A stretch of 64,000 nucleotides of DNA, taken from assembly GCF_002265435.1 (NCBI RefSeq), contig NZ_NOKQ01000220.1, forward strand, positions 186,001 to 250,000. The letters run 5' to 3'. The translations under genes and the position numbers were made by a program. The DNA comes from Tetzosporium hominis. Its GTDB lineage: Bacteria > Bacillota > Bacilli > Bacillales_A > Planococcaceae. Positions 35,654 through 46,750 of this stretch are shown here, one piece after another. A model generated the notes under the pieces. The model made no database searches. It saw only the letters and a list, made by a program, of their open reading frames with translations, and was not told the DNA's origin. How positions within the stretch are numbered: the first letter of the stretch is position 1; the number at the start of each line of letters is the position of its first letter.

Positions 35654-37813
35654 TTGAGTCCGTTACTAATTGCTAACTGGGTCTTATTCATTGCTGTAAC
35701 TGGCTATGCCATTTACTTATTCGCATACTTGCTCAAAACGCGTTACCAGTTCATCAAGCTTGGTAAAAAAGTAGAGTTTGAAGACAACGTGAAAGAGCGT
35801 CTGCGCAAAATTGGGGTTTATGTATTTGGACAGAAAAAACTATTGAAGGATAAGAAAAGTGGAGCCATCCACGTCATGTTCTTCTACGGCTTTTTACTTG
35901 TTCAACTAGGGGCGATTGATTTCATTTGGAAAGGTTTGAAACCGGATTCACACTTGCCACTTGGGCCTTTGTATCCTGCGTTCACTTTCTTCACAGAAAT
36001 CGTTACACTCGTTATTTTAATCGCTGTTGTATGGGCGTTCTATCGCCGATACGTTGAAAAATTAACTCGTTTGAAACGCGGATGGAAAAGTGGACTTGTT
36101 CTGATCTTCATCGGCGGACTCATGGTTTCTGTATTAATCGGAAACGGAATGAATATGATCTGGCACGACCATGCGGGAACGTGGACAGAGCCAGTCGCAT
36201 CGTCAATCGCAACAGTATTCGGATTTATCGGACCAACAGCTGCAGCGGTCATTTTCTTCATCATGTGGTGGGCACACTTACTGTTCTTACTCACATTCTT
36301 AGTGTACGTACCACAATCGAAGCACTTCCACTTGATCACAGGACCAGCAAACGTCTATTTCCATCGCTTAGATAATGTCGGTCGCCTTCGTCCAATCAAC
36401 TTCGACATCGAAGAAGACGAAGACAATCCGGAAGCAGAAGAAGAGATGCCATCCTTTGGGGTCGGTCGCATTGAAGACTTCACGCAAGCACAGATGATCG
36501 ATTTCTACGCTTGTGTAGAATGTGGCCGCTGTACAAATATGTGTCCAGCTTCTGGTACTGGGAAGATGCTGTCTCCGATGGACTTGATCACGAAGCTTCG
36601 TGATCACCTGACGTTTACAGGAGCAGTCGAGACGAAACAAAAACCTTGGGTGCCTGCACTGGCATTCAGCGGCACAAAAGGAAACCAGTTAGCTATGGCT
36701 GCTGGAGCTGAAGGTGCTGTCATCGAAGATATCTACAGCCCGTCTCTAATTGGAGACGTCATCACAGAAGAAGAAATCTGGGCGTGTACAACATGCCGTA
36801 ACTGTGAAGACCAATGTCCGGTTATGAACGAACACGTTGATAAAATCATCGACCTTCGTCGTTACTTAGTTATGACAGAAGGCCGCATGGACAAAGATGC
36901 TCAACGCGCGATGACGAACATCGAAAAGCAAGGGAATCCATGGGGACTTAACCGTAAAGAGAAAGAAAACTGGCGTGACGCACGTCCAGAGATCTCGATT
37001 CCAACTGTTAAAGAAGCAGAAAAATCAGGCGAAGGATTCGAGTATTTATTCTGGGTCGGTGCAATGGGTTCATTTGATAGCCGTTCGCAAAAAATCGCTC
37101 TAGCTTTCGCTCACTTGATGAACGAAGCAGGCGTCAAGTTCGCTATCTTAGGAAACAAAGAGAAAAACTCTGGAGACACACCACGTCGTCTCGGAAATGA
37201 GTTCTTGTTCCAAGAGCTTGCGCAAGCGAACATCAAAGAATTCGAAAAAGCAGGCGTTACGAAAATCGTTACGATTGATCCGCACGCTTATAACATCTTT
37301 AAAAATGAATACAGCGACTTCGGTTGGTCAGGTGAAGTTCTTCACCATACAGAAATGCTGTATGACTTAGTGAACCAAGGACGCTTAAAACCGCAACATG
37401 CGGTCAATGAGACGATCACGTTCCATGATTCTTGTTATTTAGGTCGTTACAACGATGTCTATGATCCACCACGCGAAATCTTAAAAGCCATCCCAGGCGT
37501 CAAGCTTGTTGAGATGGAGCGTAACCGTGAAACAGGAATGTGCTGTGGAGCCGGTGGAGGTATGATGTGGATGGAAGAGCACGTAGGAAACCGTGTCAAC
37601 GTGGCTCGTACAGAGCAGGCGCTAGCTGTGAATCCATCTGTGATCTCTTCTGGTTGTCCGTACTGCTTGACGATGCTGTCTGACGGCACGAAAGCGAAAG
37701 AAGTAGAAGATACAGTCGGTACGTACGATGTGGCAGAACTTCTGGAGCTTGCGGTGTTTGGTGAAATGCAGCCTCCTACAACTGAAGAAGAAGTAGAGCC
37801 AGTCCTGCAGTAA
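35654..37813 (+). CDS. fadF: FadF-like membrane (Fe-S) oxidoreductase
   Basis: 719-aa protein from a TTG start at 35654, preceded by GAGGGGGAGAAG. An upstream in-frame ATG at 35552 lies within the promoter and cannot be the start. The N-terminal 220 residues hold about six membrane helices of cytochrome b/NarI type. Two 4Fe-4S cluster sets follow: CVECGRCTNMCP near residue 286 and CTTCRNCEDQCP near 377. Two CCG domains include HDSCYLGRYN and CCGAGGGMMWMEE near 630. FadF probably passes electrons from acyl-CoA oxidation (via ETF) to quinone. Same neighbour relation (fadF, acdA, rpoE) as in B. subtilis. Confidence 0.9.
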   Translation: MSPLLIANWVLFIAVTGYAIYLFAYLLKTRYQFIKLGKKVEFEDNVKERLRKIGVYVFGQKKLLKDKKSGAIHVMFFYGFLLVQLGAIDFIWKGLKPDSHLPLGPLYPAFTFFTEIVTLVILIAVVWAFYRRYVEKLTRLKRGWKSGLVLIFIGGLMVSVLIGNGMNMIWHDHAGTWTEPVASSIATVFGFIGPTAAAVIFFIMWWAHLLFLLTFLVYVPQSKHFHLITGPANVYFHRLDNVGRLRPINFDIEEDEDNPEAEEEMPSFGVGRIEDFTQAQMIDFYACVECGRCTNMCPASGTGKMLSPMDLITKLRDHLTFTGAVETKQKPWVPALAFSGTKGNQLAMAAGAEGAVIEDIYSPSLIGDVITEEEIWACTTCRNCEDQCPVMNEHVDKIIDLRRYLVMTEGRMDKDAQRAMTNIEKQGNPWGLNRKEKENWRDARPEISIPTVKEAEKSGEGFEYLFWVGAMGSFDSRSQKIALAFAHLMNEAGVKFAILGNKEKNSGDTPRRLGNEFLFQELAQANIKEFEKAGVTKIVTIDPHAYNIFKNEYSDFGWSGEVLHHTEMLYDLVNQGRLKPQHAVNETITFHDSCYLGRYNDVYDPPREILKAIPGVKLVEMERNRETGMCCGAGGGMMWMEEHVGNRVNVARTEQALAVNPSVISSGCPYCLTMLSDGTKAKEVEDTVGTYDVAELLELAVFGEMQPPTTEEEVEPVLQ

Positions 37814-37856
37814 CTATTGCAATTTTATAGACAATTCGGTAAACTGGACGTAAGTG

Positions 37857-37882
37857 AAGGGAGTGTTTTGTGCACTCCCTTT
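37857..37882 (+). terminator. Probable intrinsic terminator after fadF
   Basis: AAGGGAGTG / CACTCCCTT with a T-rich loop and TCTTT tail. Confidence 0.65.
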
Positions 37883-37898
37883 CTTTACGGAACTAAAC

Positions 37899-37924
37899 TG
37901 AGCGAGCGCTCGATAGCCTATATT
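37899..37924 (+). promoter_or_regulatory. Operator-like palindrome and -10 element before the thiolase gene
   Basis: TGAGCGAGCGCTCGAT at 37899 contains the perfect palindrome CGAGCGCTCG and is followed by TATATT (37919-37924). Its layout resembles the fadF operator, TetR-type, with different half-sites. A matching -35 box is weak. Confidence 0.5.
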
Positions 37925-37982
37925 TTTTTACGCATCATGAAAGCGATTACAACAAAACTTTTCTATAAAGGAGCTACCACTT

Positions 37983-39176
37983 ATGACGAAAACAGCGATT
38001 CTTTCCGGCGCACGTACAGCCTTTGGAAAATTCAGCGGTGCACTTAGCCCACTTTCTGCATCAGATCTTGGAGGTCACGCGATTAAAGCGGCATTAGAAC
38101 GCGCAGGTGTTCAACCAGATCAAGTCGACGAAGTCATCATGGGTACGGTGCTACAAGCAGGACAAGGTCAAATTCCGTCTCGCCAAGCAGCTCACAAAGC
38201 AGGAATCCCTTGGAACGTCAAAACAGAGACGATCAACAAAGTGTGTGCATCAGGTATGCGCAGTATCTCACTAGGTGACCAAATCATTCGCCTTGGAGAA
38301 GAGCACATCATCGTAGCGGGCGGAATGGAATCGATGTCCAATGCGCCTTACTATTTGCCAAAAGCTCGTGAAGGCTTCCGCATGGGGAATTCGCAAGTCA
38401 TCGACGGCATGGTATACGATGGTCTTTCTTGTTCGTTTCATCCGAAGAACGTTCACATGGGAACGTACGGAAATTCTACAGCGGATGCATTCGAAATCTC
38501 GCGCGAAGAACAAGACAAATGGGCAGCTCGTTCGCATGAACGTGCACTTGTGGCAATTGAATCAGGCCGTTTTGAAGAAGAAATCACACCGATCGAAATT
38601 CCTCAGCGTAAAGGAGATCCAGTCGTCGTCAAAACAGACGAAGCTCCACGTCAAGGAACGACTACAGAGGTCTTGGCAAACTTGAAGCCTGTATTCGGTA
38701 AAGAAGGAACGATTACTGCTGGAAATGCACCTGGGGTCAACGACGGAGCGTGTGCGGTAGTCCTTGCTTCTGAACAAAAAGCACAAGAGCTTGGTGTGAC
38801 ACCACTAGGCTACATCGTTGGTCACGCAGAAGTAGGAGTAGCACCAGAAGAATTCCCACAAACACCGGGCCTTGTTATCAACATACTACTTGAAAAATAC
38901 AACAAAACTATCGAAGACATCGATTTAATTGAAATCAACGAAGCTTTTGCAGCGGTCGCTCTAGTGAGCAATCAAATTGCAGGTCTAGATGCTGAAAAAG
39001 TAAACGTCAACGGCGGTGCAGTAGCACTAGGTCACCCAATCGGAGCGTCTGGCGCTCGTATCGTTTATACACTAGCAATCGAACTACAGAAGCGCGGAGG
39101 CGGACTTGGAATTGCAGCTATCTGTTCAGGTGGCGGCCAAGGAGATGCGGTATTAGTTGAAGTACCAAAACACTAA
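37983..39176 (+). CDS. mmgA: Acetyl-CoA acetyltransferase (thiolase)
   Basis: 397-aa thiolase. Nucleophilic Cys88 in NKVCASGMRS; the His motif GHPIGASGAR and the second Cys motif CSGGGQGDA lie near the C-terminus. It catalyses thiolytic cleavage of acetoacetyl-CoA or longer 3-ketoacyl-CoA, or the reverse condensation. AAAGGAGCTACCACTT precedes the ATG. First gene of the block mmgA-hbd-acdA-mmgC-fadR-icmF; whether it acts in breakdown or synthesis is set by context, and breakdown is favoured here. Confidence 0.93.
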   Translation: MTKTAILSGARTAFGKFSGALSPLSASDLGGHAIKAALERAGVQPDQVDEVIMGTVLQAGQGQIPSRQAAHKAGIPWNVKTETINKVCASGMRSISLGDQIIRLGEEHIIVAGGMESMSNAPYYLPKAREGFRMGNSQVIDGMVYDGLSCSFHPKNVHMGTYGNSTADAFEISREEQDKWAARSHERALVAIESGRFEEEITPIEIPQRKGDPVVVKTDEAPRQGTTTEVLANLKPVFGKEGTITAGNAPGVNDGACAVVLASEQKAQELGVTPLGYIVGHAEVGVAPEEFPQTPGLVINILLEKYNKTIEDIDLIEINEAFAAVALVSNQIAGLDAEKVNVNGGAVALGHPIGASGARIVYTLAIELQKRGGGLGIAAICSGGGQGDAVLVEVPKH

Positions 39177-39213
39177 TCTACAACGAATTTGAAAGAAAAG
39201 AGGGAAATCATTC

Positions 39214-40065
39214 ATGGCTATTCAAAAAGTTCTCGTTATCGGGGCAGGGCAAATGGGTTCAGGAATCGCGCAGGTGTGCGCACAAGCAGGATTTGATGTA
39301 AAGCTTAACGACCGAGCAGAAGAGTTCTACGCACGTGGTCTTGCAACGATCACTAAAAACTTGTCTCGTGATGTCGAAAAAGGACGCAAGACAGAAGACG
39401 AGAAAAACGAGATTCTTGGACGCATCACAAAGTCACTAGATTTAAGTGATGCAAGTGACGTGGACATCGTCATCGAAGCGGCTGTTGAAAACATGGAAAT
39501 CAAACAGCAGATCTTCAAGCAGCTGGATGAGATCACACCAAAACATGCAATCTTAGCTACAAACACATCGTCACTTCCAATCACAGAAATCGCAGCGGTC
39601 ACAAACCGCCCTGAGCAAGTCATCGGGATGCACTTCATGAACCCTGTACCGGTCATGAAACTTGTCGAAATCATTCGCGGTCTAGCGACTTCAGACGAGG
39701 TCTACACAGAAATCGAAGAGATGACGAAGAAGCTCAGCAAAGTACCTGTAGAAGTGAACGACTTCCCGGGATTCGTCTCGAACCGCATTTTAATGCCGAT
39801 GATCAACGAAGCGATCTATACGCTTTATGAAGGCGTGGCGACAAAAGAAGCGATTGACGACGTTATGAAGCTTGGAATGAACCATCCGATGGGACCACTT
39901 CAACTGGCAGACTTCATTGGTCTCGATACGTGTCTCTACATCATGGAAATCTTGCACGACGGCTTCGGTGACAGCAAATACCGTCCATGCCCACTGCTTC
40001 GTAAATACGTGAAGGCTGGCTGGCTCGGGAAGAAATCTGGTCGCGGATTCTACGTCTACGAATAA
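39214..40065 (+). CDS. mmgB: 3-hydroxybutyryl-CoA dehydrogenase
   Basis: 283-aa NAD-dependent enzyme. Rossmann motif [14 protein letters not shown] at residues 11-24; the catalytic His in [15 protein letters not shown] near 140 and the [14 protein letters not shown] dimer helix. It oxidises L-3-hydroxyacyl-CoA to 3-ketoacyl-CoA, the step before thiolase. Gap to the next gene is only 12 bp. Confidence 0.94.
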   Translation: MAIQKVLVIGAGQMGSGIAQVCAQAGFDVKLNDRAEEFYARGLATITKNLSRDVEKGRKTEDEKNEILGRITKSLDLSDASDVDIVIEAAVENMEIKQQIFKQLDEITPKHAILATNTSSLPITEIAAVTNRPEQVIGMHFMNPVPVMKLVEIIRGLATSDEVYTEIEEMTKKLSKVPVEVNDFPGFVSNRILMPMINEAIYTLYEGVATKEAIDDVMKLGMNHPMGPLQLADFIGLDTCLYIMEILHDGFGDSKYRPCPLLRKYVKAGWLGKKSGRGFYVYE

Positions 40066-40077
40066 GGAGCGGTCCAC

Positions 40078-41214
40078 ATGGAATTACGATTTACTGAAGA
40101 ACAAAATATGATGCGCAACATGGTGCGTGAATTCGCCAAAGAAAAGATCGCTCCGTTCATCGAACACATGGAAGCAGGAGAGTTTCCTCGCGAGATTATT
40201 AAAGAGATGGGCGAGCTTGGCTTGATGGGAATCACGATTCCTGAACAGTACGGCGGCGCAGAGATGGACTTCATGAGTTACATTATCGCTATCCACGAGC
40301 TGTCTAAAGTCTCCGCAACAGTGGGGGTTATTCTCTCTGTGCATACATCGGTCGGAACAAATCCGATCCTGTATTTCGGGACAGAAGAACAGAAGCAAAA
40401 ATACGTACCGAAGCTTGCGAGTGGCGAGTATCTTGGTGCGTTCTGCTTAACAGAACCTTCAGCGGGTAGTGACGCAGGTTCTTTGAAGACACGCGCTGTG
40501 AAAGACGGGGACCACTACAAGTTGAACGGCTCGAAAGTGTTCATCACAAATGGGGGAGAAGCGGACGTCTACATCGTCTTCGCCAATACAGATCCTGAAA
40601 AAGGTTCACGTGGAATCTCCGCATTCATCGTAGAAAAAGACACGCCAGGCTTTATCGTCGGAAAAGACGAGCACAAAATGGGCTTGCACGGCTCTCGCAC
40701 AGTGGAATTGACGTTTGAAGACATGCGTGTTCCGGCAGAGAACTTACTTGGCCAAGAAGGCGAAGGGTTCAAGATCGCGATGGCGAACTTAGATGTCGGC
40801 CGTATCGGAATCGCAGCTCAGGCCCTAGGTATCGCGGAAGCGGCTCTAGACGAAGCGGTTGCATACTCGAAAGAGCGCAAGCAGTTTGGCAAGCCAATCT
40901 CCTTCAACCAAGGAATCGGGTTCAAATTAGCGGACATGGCAACAGCAGTCGAAGCATCTCGTTTACTTGTATATAATGCAGCAAACTTGCGTCAACTAGG
41001 AAAACCATGTGGACAAGAAGCGTCTATGGCGAAACTGTTCGCATCGAAAACCGCAGTGGACGTGGCAATTGAGGCGGTCCAAGTATTCGGCGGTTACGGC
41101 TATACAGAAGAATATCCAGTGGAGCGCTTGTTCCGCGATGCAAAAATTACAGAAATTTACGAAGGTACGTCTGAAATTCAGCGCCTCGTAATCGGCAAAC
41201 ATCTAACTAACTAA
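40078..41214 (+). CDS. acdA: Acyl-CoA dehydrogenase
   Basis: 378-aa flavoenzyme with the standard three-domain acyl-CoA dehydrogenase layout. [18 protein letters not shown] near residue 122 binds FAD/substrate; the catalytic Glu is in [14 protein letters not shown] near 362. It introduces the alpha-beta double bond and passes electrons to ETF. In B. subtilis acdA sits just upstream of rpoE, matching this locus. Chain-length range cannot be read. Confidence 0.92.
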   Translation: MELRFTEEQNMMRNMVREFAKEKIAPFIEHMEAGEFPREIIKEMGELGLMGITIPEQYGGAEMDFMSYIIAIHELSKVSATVGVILSVHTSVGTNPILYFGTEEQKQKYVPKLASGEYLGAFCLTEPSAGSDAGSLKTRAVKDGDHYKLNGSKVFITNGGEADVYIVFANTDPEKGSRGISAFIVEKDTPGFIVGKDEHKMGLHGSRTVELTFEDMRVPAENLLGQEGEGFKIAMANLDVGRIGIAAQALGIAEAALDEAVAYSKERKQFGKPISFNQGIGFKLADMATAVEASRLLVYNAANLRQLGKPCGQEASMAKLFASKTAVDVAIEAVQVFGGYGYTEEYPVERLFRDAKITEIYEGTSEIQRLVIGKHLTN

Positions 41215-41234
41215 ACCAAAAGGCGGGAAATGAA

Positions 41235-42374
41235 ATGAACTTTCAATTATCAGAAGAACATGAAATGATTCGTAAAATGGTACGCGACTTCGCAGAAAAA
41301 GAAGTGGCTCCAACAGCTGCAGAACGTGACGAAAATGAAAGCTTTGACCGTAAAATCTTTGACCAAATGGCGGAACTGGGTCTTGCAGGTATTCCTTGGC
41401 CGGAAGAGTACGGCGGAGCAGGAATGGACTACTTGGCATACGTAATCGCAGTAGAAGAATTATCACGCGTCTGTGCATCTACGGGAGTAACGCTTTCAGC
41501 GCACACATCTCTAGCGGGTTGGCCGGTATTCAAGTTCGGTACAGAAGAGCAAAAACAACAGTTCCTTCGCCCAATGGCAGAAGGCTCGAAAATCGGCGCT
41601 TACTGCTTAACGGAGCCAAACTCAGGATCTGATGCTGGTGGTATGAAAACGACTGCGAAGCTAGATGGCGACGACTACGTGATCAATGGTTCTAAGATCT
41701 TCATCACAAATGGTGGGATTGCGGACATCTATATCGTATTCGCAGTAACAGATCCAGAATCGAAGCACAAAGGAACGTCTGCATTCATTGTAGAAGCAAG
41801 CACACCAGGATTCTCAGTAGGGAAAAAAGAGAAGAAGCTCGGCATTCGTTCATCACCAACGACAGAAGTTATCTTTGACAACTGCCGCGTGCCAAAAGAG
41901 AACTTGCTTGGCGAAGAAGGCCAAGGCTTCATCATCGCGATGAAAACTTTGGACGGCGGTCGTAACGGAATCGCTGCACAAGCGGTCGGTATCGCGCAAG
42001 GCGCACTTGACGCTGCTGTCGGTTATGCAAAAGAGCGCGTTCAGTTTGGCAAGCCAATCACAGCGAACCAAGGGATCTCCTTCAAACTTGCAGACATGGC
42101 AACAGCAACAGAAGCATCTCGTCTGTTGACGTATCAAGCAGCATGGCTTGAGTCAAACAACTTACCATATGGTCAAGCATCTGCAATGGCGAAACTCATG
42201 GCAGGAGACACAGCAATGAAAGTCTCTACAGAAGCAGTTCAAGTCTTCGGTGGTTACGGCTACACGAAAGACTATCCGGTAGAACGCTTCATGCGCGATG
42301 CGAAAATTACACAAATCTATGAAGGTACGCAAGAGATCCAACGTCTCGTGATCTCGCGTAATCTGACAAAATAA
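41235..42374 (+). CDS. mmgC: Acyl-CoA dehydrogenase (second paralogue)
   Basis: 379-aa paralogue of the preceding protein, with [18 protein letters not shown] near residue 122 and [17 protein letters not shown] at the C-terminus (catalytic Glu near 363). About half the residues agree with acdA by eye, so the pair is an old duplication with probably different substrate ranges; one could handle branched short chains such as isobutyryl-CoA, given icmF downstream. Its stop codon abuts the regulator start. Confidence 0.9.
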   Translation: MNFQLSEEHEMIRKMVRDFAEKEVAPTAAERDENESFDRKIFDQMAELGLAGIPWPEEYGGAGMDYLAYVIAVEELSRVCASTGVTLSAHTSLAGWPVFKFGTEEQKQQFLRPMAEGSKIGAYCLTEPNSGSDAGGMKTTAKLDGDDYVINGSKIFITNGGIADIYIVFAVTDPESKHKGTSAFIVEASTPGFSVGKKEKKLGIRSSPTTEVIFDNCRVPKENLLGEEGQGFIIAMKTLDGGRNGIAAQAVGIAQGALDAAVGYAKERVQFGKPITANQGISFKLADMATATEASRLLTYQAAWLESNNLPYGQASAMAKLMAGDTAMKVSTEAVQVFGGYGYTKDYPVERFMRDAKITQIYEGTQEIQRLVISRNLTK

Positions 42375-43016
42375 ATGACTGAGGGCAAGCACCTTGTCAA
42401 AACGTCCGTCAAAGACGAACAGCTGATTGCCAAGCGCCGTCAGCAAATGATCGGAGCGGGGGTCAGGCTCTTCAAAGAGAAGGGCTTCCACCGCACCACT
42501 ACTCGGGAGATTGCCAAGCAAGCCGGATTCAGCATAGGCACGCTCTATGAATACATCCGTACGAAGGAAGACGTGCTCTACCTCGTCTGTGACAGCATCT
42601 ATGATGAAGTATTTGAACGCATCGAATCTGTCGGTGCGAAAAACGGCACACTCGAAGAACTAGTATCCGCGATCCGCTATTACTATAGCGTCATCAACGA
42701 TATGCAAGACGAGTTCGTCGTAATGTATCAAGAAACCAAGTCGCTTCCGAAAGAGGCGTTGTCTTACGTTCTTCAAAAAGAACAAGAGATGACGGAAATC
42801 TTCCGGGATATTCTATACAGCTGTGTCCAATCTGGGGCGCTCTCTTTGAGCGAACGAGAGATTGACCTTTATGCGCACTCAATATTTACACAGGGGCAGA
42901 TGTGGGCGTATCGTCGCTGGGCACTTCATAAAAACTATTCAATCGATGAATTTACGGACCTGCAGGTGGCATTCATCTTGCGCGGTCTAGGGGCAACAAC
43001 AAAGGGGGAACTGTAA
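42375..43016 (+). CDS. fadR: TetR-family regulator, FadR-like
   Basis: 213-aa repressor. N-terminal helix-turn-helix: GVRLFKEKGFHRTTTREIAK then GFSIGTLYEYIRTKED. The C-terminal ligand domain is helical (HKNYSIDEFTDLQVAFILRG), fitting acyl-CoA sensing in the FadR/AcrR group of Bacilli. It begins directly after the mmgC stop and ends directly before the icmF GTG, so it is coexpressed with the genes it probably controls. The predicted targets are the fadF and mmgA operators. Confidence 0.87.
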   Translation: MTEGKHLVKTSVKDEQLIAKRRQQMIGAGVRLFKEKGFHRTTTREIAKQAGFSIGTLYEYIRTKEDVLYLVCDSIYDEVFERIESVGAKNGTLEELVSAIRYYYSVINDMQDEFVVMYQETKSLPKEALSYVLQKEQEMTEIFRDILYSCVQSGALSLSEREIDLYAHSIFTQGQMWAYRRWALHKNYSIDEFTDLQVAFILRGLGATTKGEL

Positions 43017-46000
43017 GTGGTACAAGCGACACAAGTAGAAGTTTACCGTCCGACGAACCCGGTGCGTTTTGTGACAGCATCGAGTCTTTTTGACGGCCAC
43101 GACGCATCAATCAACATCATGCGCCGAATACTACAAGCAAGCGGAGTCGAGGTTATTCACCTCGGTCACAACCGCTCGGTCGAAGAAGTCGTCAATGCGG
43201 CCATCCAAGAGGATGCGCAAGGTATTGCCATTTCGTCTTACCAGGGAGGACACGTTGAATACTTTAAATACATGAAAGATCTACTTGAAGAAAAAGGCGC
43301 TCCTCATATTCGCATCTACGGCGGGGGTGGAGGAGTTATCCTACCTAAAGAAATTAAAGACCTGCATGCATATGGAATCAGTGGCATCTTTTCTCCGGAA
43401 GACGGGCGTAAGCTCGGGCTTCAAGGCATGATCAACCGCATGATCGAAGAATGTGACGTGCCGACTCCTACAGAAGGAGCTCTTGCAAAGCTAGAGACAA
43501 CTTCTGTAGAAACTCCTGAAACACTTGCTCGCCTGATCACAGTGGCGGAAGAAGCGACGCTGACAGGTTCTGAAGAAGCGAAGCAGCTAATCGAAGCGGC
43601 AAAAGGCAAATCAAAAGGCACGCCAGTCCTTGGTATCACAGGTACAGGGGGAGCTGGGAAAAGCTCGCTAACAGACGAATTGATTCGTCGTTTCTTGTCT
43701 GAATTTCCGGACAAGCGCGTGGCAATCTTATCAATCGATCCGACGAAACAAAAGACAGGCGGGGCACTTCTAGGTGACCGCATCCGCATGAACGCCATTT
43801 TCAACAAGCGTGTCTTCATGCGCTCTTTGGCTACACGTGGGTCTCGCACGGAACTTTCTGGCGCAATCAAAGACGTCCTTGATGTCGTGAAAGCGGCTGG
43901 GTACGACTTGATCATCGTCGAGACGAGCGGAATCGGACAAGGGGATGCGGAAATCACAACGATTTCAGACCTTTCGATGTATGTCATGACAAGTGAGTTC
44001 GGAGCACCTTCTCAGCTTGAGAAAATTGACATGATTGACTTCGCAGATTTGATCGTCATCAATAAGTTTGAGCGCAAAGGCTCTGAAGACGCCCTTCGCC
44101 AAGTGCAGAAGCAGTACCAGCGCAGCCGTGAGCTGTGGAACGACGATCTAGACAAAATGCCAGTGTACGGAACGATTGCAAGCCAGTTCAACGACAAAGG
44201 GACGAATTCTTTGTTCGCGGCACTCATTGCGAAAATCAATGAAGTGACAGGTTCTGAGTGGCTGACATCATACGAAGAATTCGCAAAAACGCAAAAACAG
44301 AACGTGATTATCCCGAATGACCGCCGTTACTATCTGCGTGAGTTGACGGACACAGTTCGTGGCTACCACGCGAAGACGGAGCAACAAGTGAACTTTGCCC
44401 GTCGCTTGTTCCAATTAGAAGGCGCACTTGCAGCTGTGAAAGAAGCAGGCAGCGAAGAAGCGCTAGTAAACTCGTTAGAGTCTCTAATTGAGGGCGTAAA
44501 AAATGAATTGAATGCCGAATCAAAACGTATTTTAGAGAACTGGGAAGCGTTGAAAGAAGCGTATTCTGGTGACGAGTTCGTTACAAAAGTTCGCGACAAA
44601 GAGATCCGCACGATTCTGCGTACGGAAAGCTTGTCAGGACTTAAGATTCCTAAAGTCGCATTACCAAAATTTAAAGACTACGGCGAGATCCTTCGCTGGG
44701 CTTATAAAGAAAACGTACCGGGCTCGTTCCCTTACACAGCTGGGGTATTCCCTTTCAAACGCGAAGGGGAAGATCCGAAGCGTCAATTCGCTGGAGAAGG
44801 AACACCGGAACGCACAAACCGTCGTTTCCACTACTTGTCAAAAGACGATACGGCAAAACGCCTATCGACTGCTTTTGACTCGGTAACACTTTATGGAGAA
44901 GATCCAGACCACCGTCCGGATATCTATGGGAAAGTAGGAGAGTCAGGTGTTAGCATCTGTACTCTAGAAGACATGAAGAAGCTGTATGACGGCTTTGACT
45001 TATGTGCACCATCGACTTCAGTCTCGATGACAATCAACGGTCCGGCACCGATTATTTTGGCGATGTTCATGAACACGGCAATCGACCAGCAAGTGAAGAA
45101 GCGCGAAGAAGAGCTTGGCCGCACATTGACGGTAGAAGAGTTCACTGAAGTACGCGAAGCAACTCTACAAGTGGTTCGTGGAACGGTACAGGCAGATATT
45201 TTGAAAGAAGACCAAGGTCAAAACACGTGTATTTTCTCAACAGAGTTTGCACTTCGTATGATGGGCGATATTCAGCAGTACTTCATCGACCACAAAGTGC
45301 GCAACTACTACTCGGTATCGATTTCTGGTTACCATATCGCAGAAGCGGGAGCGAACCCGATTTCTCAGCTCGCGTTCACGTTATCGAACGGTTTCACATA
45401 TGTCGAGTACTACTTGAGCCGCGGCATGAACATCGACGACTTCGCACCGAACTTGTCGTTCTTCTTCTCGAACGGTCTGGATCCAGAATACACGGTCATC
45501 GGCCGCGTAGCACGTCGCATCTGGGCAGTTGCAATGCGCGAGAAATACGGCGCAAACGAGCGTTCACAGAAGCTGAAGTACCACGTTCAGACATCTGGTC
45601 GCAGCCTGCATGCTCAGGAAATCGACTTCAACGATATCCGCACGACGCTACAAGCCTTGATGGCACTGCAAGACAACTGTAACTCGCTTCACACGAATGC
45701 CTATGACGAAGCAATCACGACACCGACAGAAGAATCCGTTCGTCGCGCGATGGCGATTCAAATGATCATCACGAAAGAGCACGGCCTGTCAAAAAACGAG
45801 AACCCGCTTCAAGGAGCGTTCATCGTGGAAGAGTTGACAGACCTAGTCGAAGAAATGGTGCTTCAAGAGTTCGACCGCATGAACGATCGCGGCGGCGTCC
45901 TAGGTGCAATGGAAACTCAGTACCAACGCGGTAAGATTCAAGAAGAATCCATGCACTACGAAATGAAGAAACACACTGGCGAACTTCCGATCATTGGTGT

Positions 46001-46283
46001 GAACACGTATTTGAACCCGAACCCGGCTTCAGAAGAAGACATTGACAACATGGAAATCGCACGTGCTTCAAAAGAAGAAAAAGAAACACAGATTACCAAC
46101 CTACGCAGCTTCCAACAGTCGCATGCAGACGCTTCTGAAGCGGCACTTGCTCGCTTGAAAGACGTCGCAAAAACTGGTGGCAACATTTTCGAAGAGTTAA
46201 TGGAAACGGTTAAAGTCGCAAGTCTTGGCCAAATAACGAACGCTCTTTATGAAGTGGGCGGGCAGTATCGTAGAAACATGTAA
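43017..46283 (+). CDS. icmF: Fused isobutyryl-CoA mutase IcmF (B12-dependent)
   Basis: 1088-aa three-domain protein. Residues 1-140: B12-binding domain with the D-x-H motif at D26/H28 (FDGHDAS) and [11 protein letters not shown]. Residues about 200-430: MeaB-like G-protein chaperone with P-loop GTGGAGKSS near 209, [12 protein letters not shown] and NKFE (base recognition). Residues about 560-1088: TIM-barrel mutase with [28 protein letters not shown] and [13 protein letters not shown]. It interconverts isobutyryl-CoA and n-butyryl-CoA; some members prefer isovaleryl/pivalyl-CoA. GTG start. The G-domain gates cofactor loading from the adenosyltransferase (PduO). Confidence 0.95.
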   Translation: MVQATQVEVYRPTNPVRFVTASSLFDGHDASINIMRRILQASGVEVIHLGHNRSVEEVVNAAIQEDAQGIAISSYQGGHVEYFKYMKDLLEEKGAPHIRIYGGGGGVILPKEIKDLHAYGISGIFSPEDGRKLGLQGMINRMIEECDVPTPTEGALAKLETTSVETPETLARLITVAEEATLTGSEEAKQLIEAAKGKSKGTPVLGITGTGGAGKSSLTDELIRRFLSEFPDKRVAILSIDPTKQKTGGALLGDRIRMNAIFNKRVFMRSLATRGSRTELSGAIKDVLDVVKAAGYDLIIVETSGIGQGDAEITTISDLSMYVMTSEFGAPSQLEKIDMIDFADLIVINKFERKGSEDALRQVQKQYQRSRELWNDDLDKMPVYGTIASQFNDKGTNSLFAALIAKINEVTGSEWLTSYEEFAKTQKQNVIIPNDRRYYLRELTDTVRGYHAKTEQQVNFARRLFQLEGALAAVKEAGSEEALVNSLESLIEGVKNELNAESKRILENWEALKEAYSGDEFVTKVRDKEIRTILRTESLSGLKIPKVALPKFKDYGEILRWAYKENVPGSFPYTAGVFPFKREGEDPKRQFAGEGTPERTNRRFHYLSKDDTAKRLSTAFDSVTLYGEDPDHRPDIYGKVGESGVSICTLEDMKKLYDGFDLCAPSTSVSMTINGPAPIILAMFMNTAIDQQVKKREEELGRTLTVEEFTEVREATLQVVRGTVQADILKEDQGQNTCIFSTEFALRMMGDIQQYFIDHKVRNYYSVSISGYHIAEAGANPISQLAFTLSNGFTYVEYYLSRGMNIDDFAPNLSFFFSNGLDPEYTVIGRVARRIWAVAMREKYGANERSQKLKYHVQTSGRSLHAQEIDFNDIRTTLQALMALQDNCNSLHTNAYDEAITTPTEESVRRAMAIQMIITKEHGLSKNENPLQGAFIVEELTDLVEEMVLQEFDRMNDRGGVLGAMETQYQRGKIQEESMHYEMKKHTGELPIIGVNTYLNPNPASEEDIDNMEIARASKEEKETQITNLRSFQQSHADASEAALARLKDVAKTGGNIFEELMETVKVASLGQITNALYEVGGQYRRNM

Positions 46284-46286
46284 TCT

Positions 46287-46687
46287 TTAGATGTGGAGAA
46301 CGCTGTTCTATAAATGCTAAAATCGTGCCTGACTTGGAGCTGTTTCCAAAAGGGCCGCGCCGAATCTTCCCAATCGCTTCACGGGTGAAGCGACACGGGT
46401 GATATCCGGCATCAACCTGATCCTTCAGGAAACAGCCCCAAGATCTACGGCACGCTTTTTCGCAACATGCTTTGCAGCTATTAGTATGGAGAGGGTGAAG
46501 GAAAAGATACGCGTTCCGTGGCTTCAGAGTGGTTTGAAGAACCCACAGCGGAGGCCAAAGCGCAAGCTTTGGTATGCCGCGAGGATTCTGATGGCCACTC
46601 CCACAGATAAGCGTGTCTTTTCCGAGCGCTCTCAGCAGAAATTCATGTGGATTTCTGGCGTTCGCAACTCGATAGTTATTAGATGTG
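46287..46687 (+). repeat. Composite: R1 half - E core (46321-46522) - spacer - R1 half
   Basis: The left R1 arm (TTAGATGTGGAGAACGCTG) and right R1 arm (GATTTCTGGCGTTCGCAACT) enclose a 202-bp core that recurs at 61371-61572 in inverse orientation, with about a dozen differences by eye. Core structure: GTGCC (46324) pairs with GGCAC (46449); GCTGTTTCC with GGAAACAGC; TCGCTTCACGGGTGAAGCGA forms a hairpin; CCTGATCCTTCAGG forms another. Region 46523-46649 is not shared except AGATAAGCG...CTCTCAG. No credible gene lies within. Confidence 0.8.
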
Positions 46688-46688
46688 G

Positions 46689-46713
46689 GGCGCCTGGTGA
46701 CAGGCGCCTTTTC
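46689..46713 (+). terminator. Intrinsic terminator
   Basis: GGCGCCTG / CAGGCGCC around GTGA, followed by TTTTCTCTTT. It follows the composite repeat and probably ends any read-through from icmF. Confidence 0.85.
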
Positions 46714-46750
46714 TCTTTGCCAGTTTCTGAGCAAGGCTGCTCACTTTTCT

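Noticed and set aside
43421-43987. 188-codon frame antisense to icmF
   Set aside because: Shadow of a strong coding frame; Ser-rich antisense composition and no start signal.
46321-46522. E core as a group II intron fragment
   Set aside because: No domain V-like hairpin with a catalytic triad and no reverse transcriptase remnant seen in either copy.
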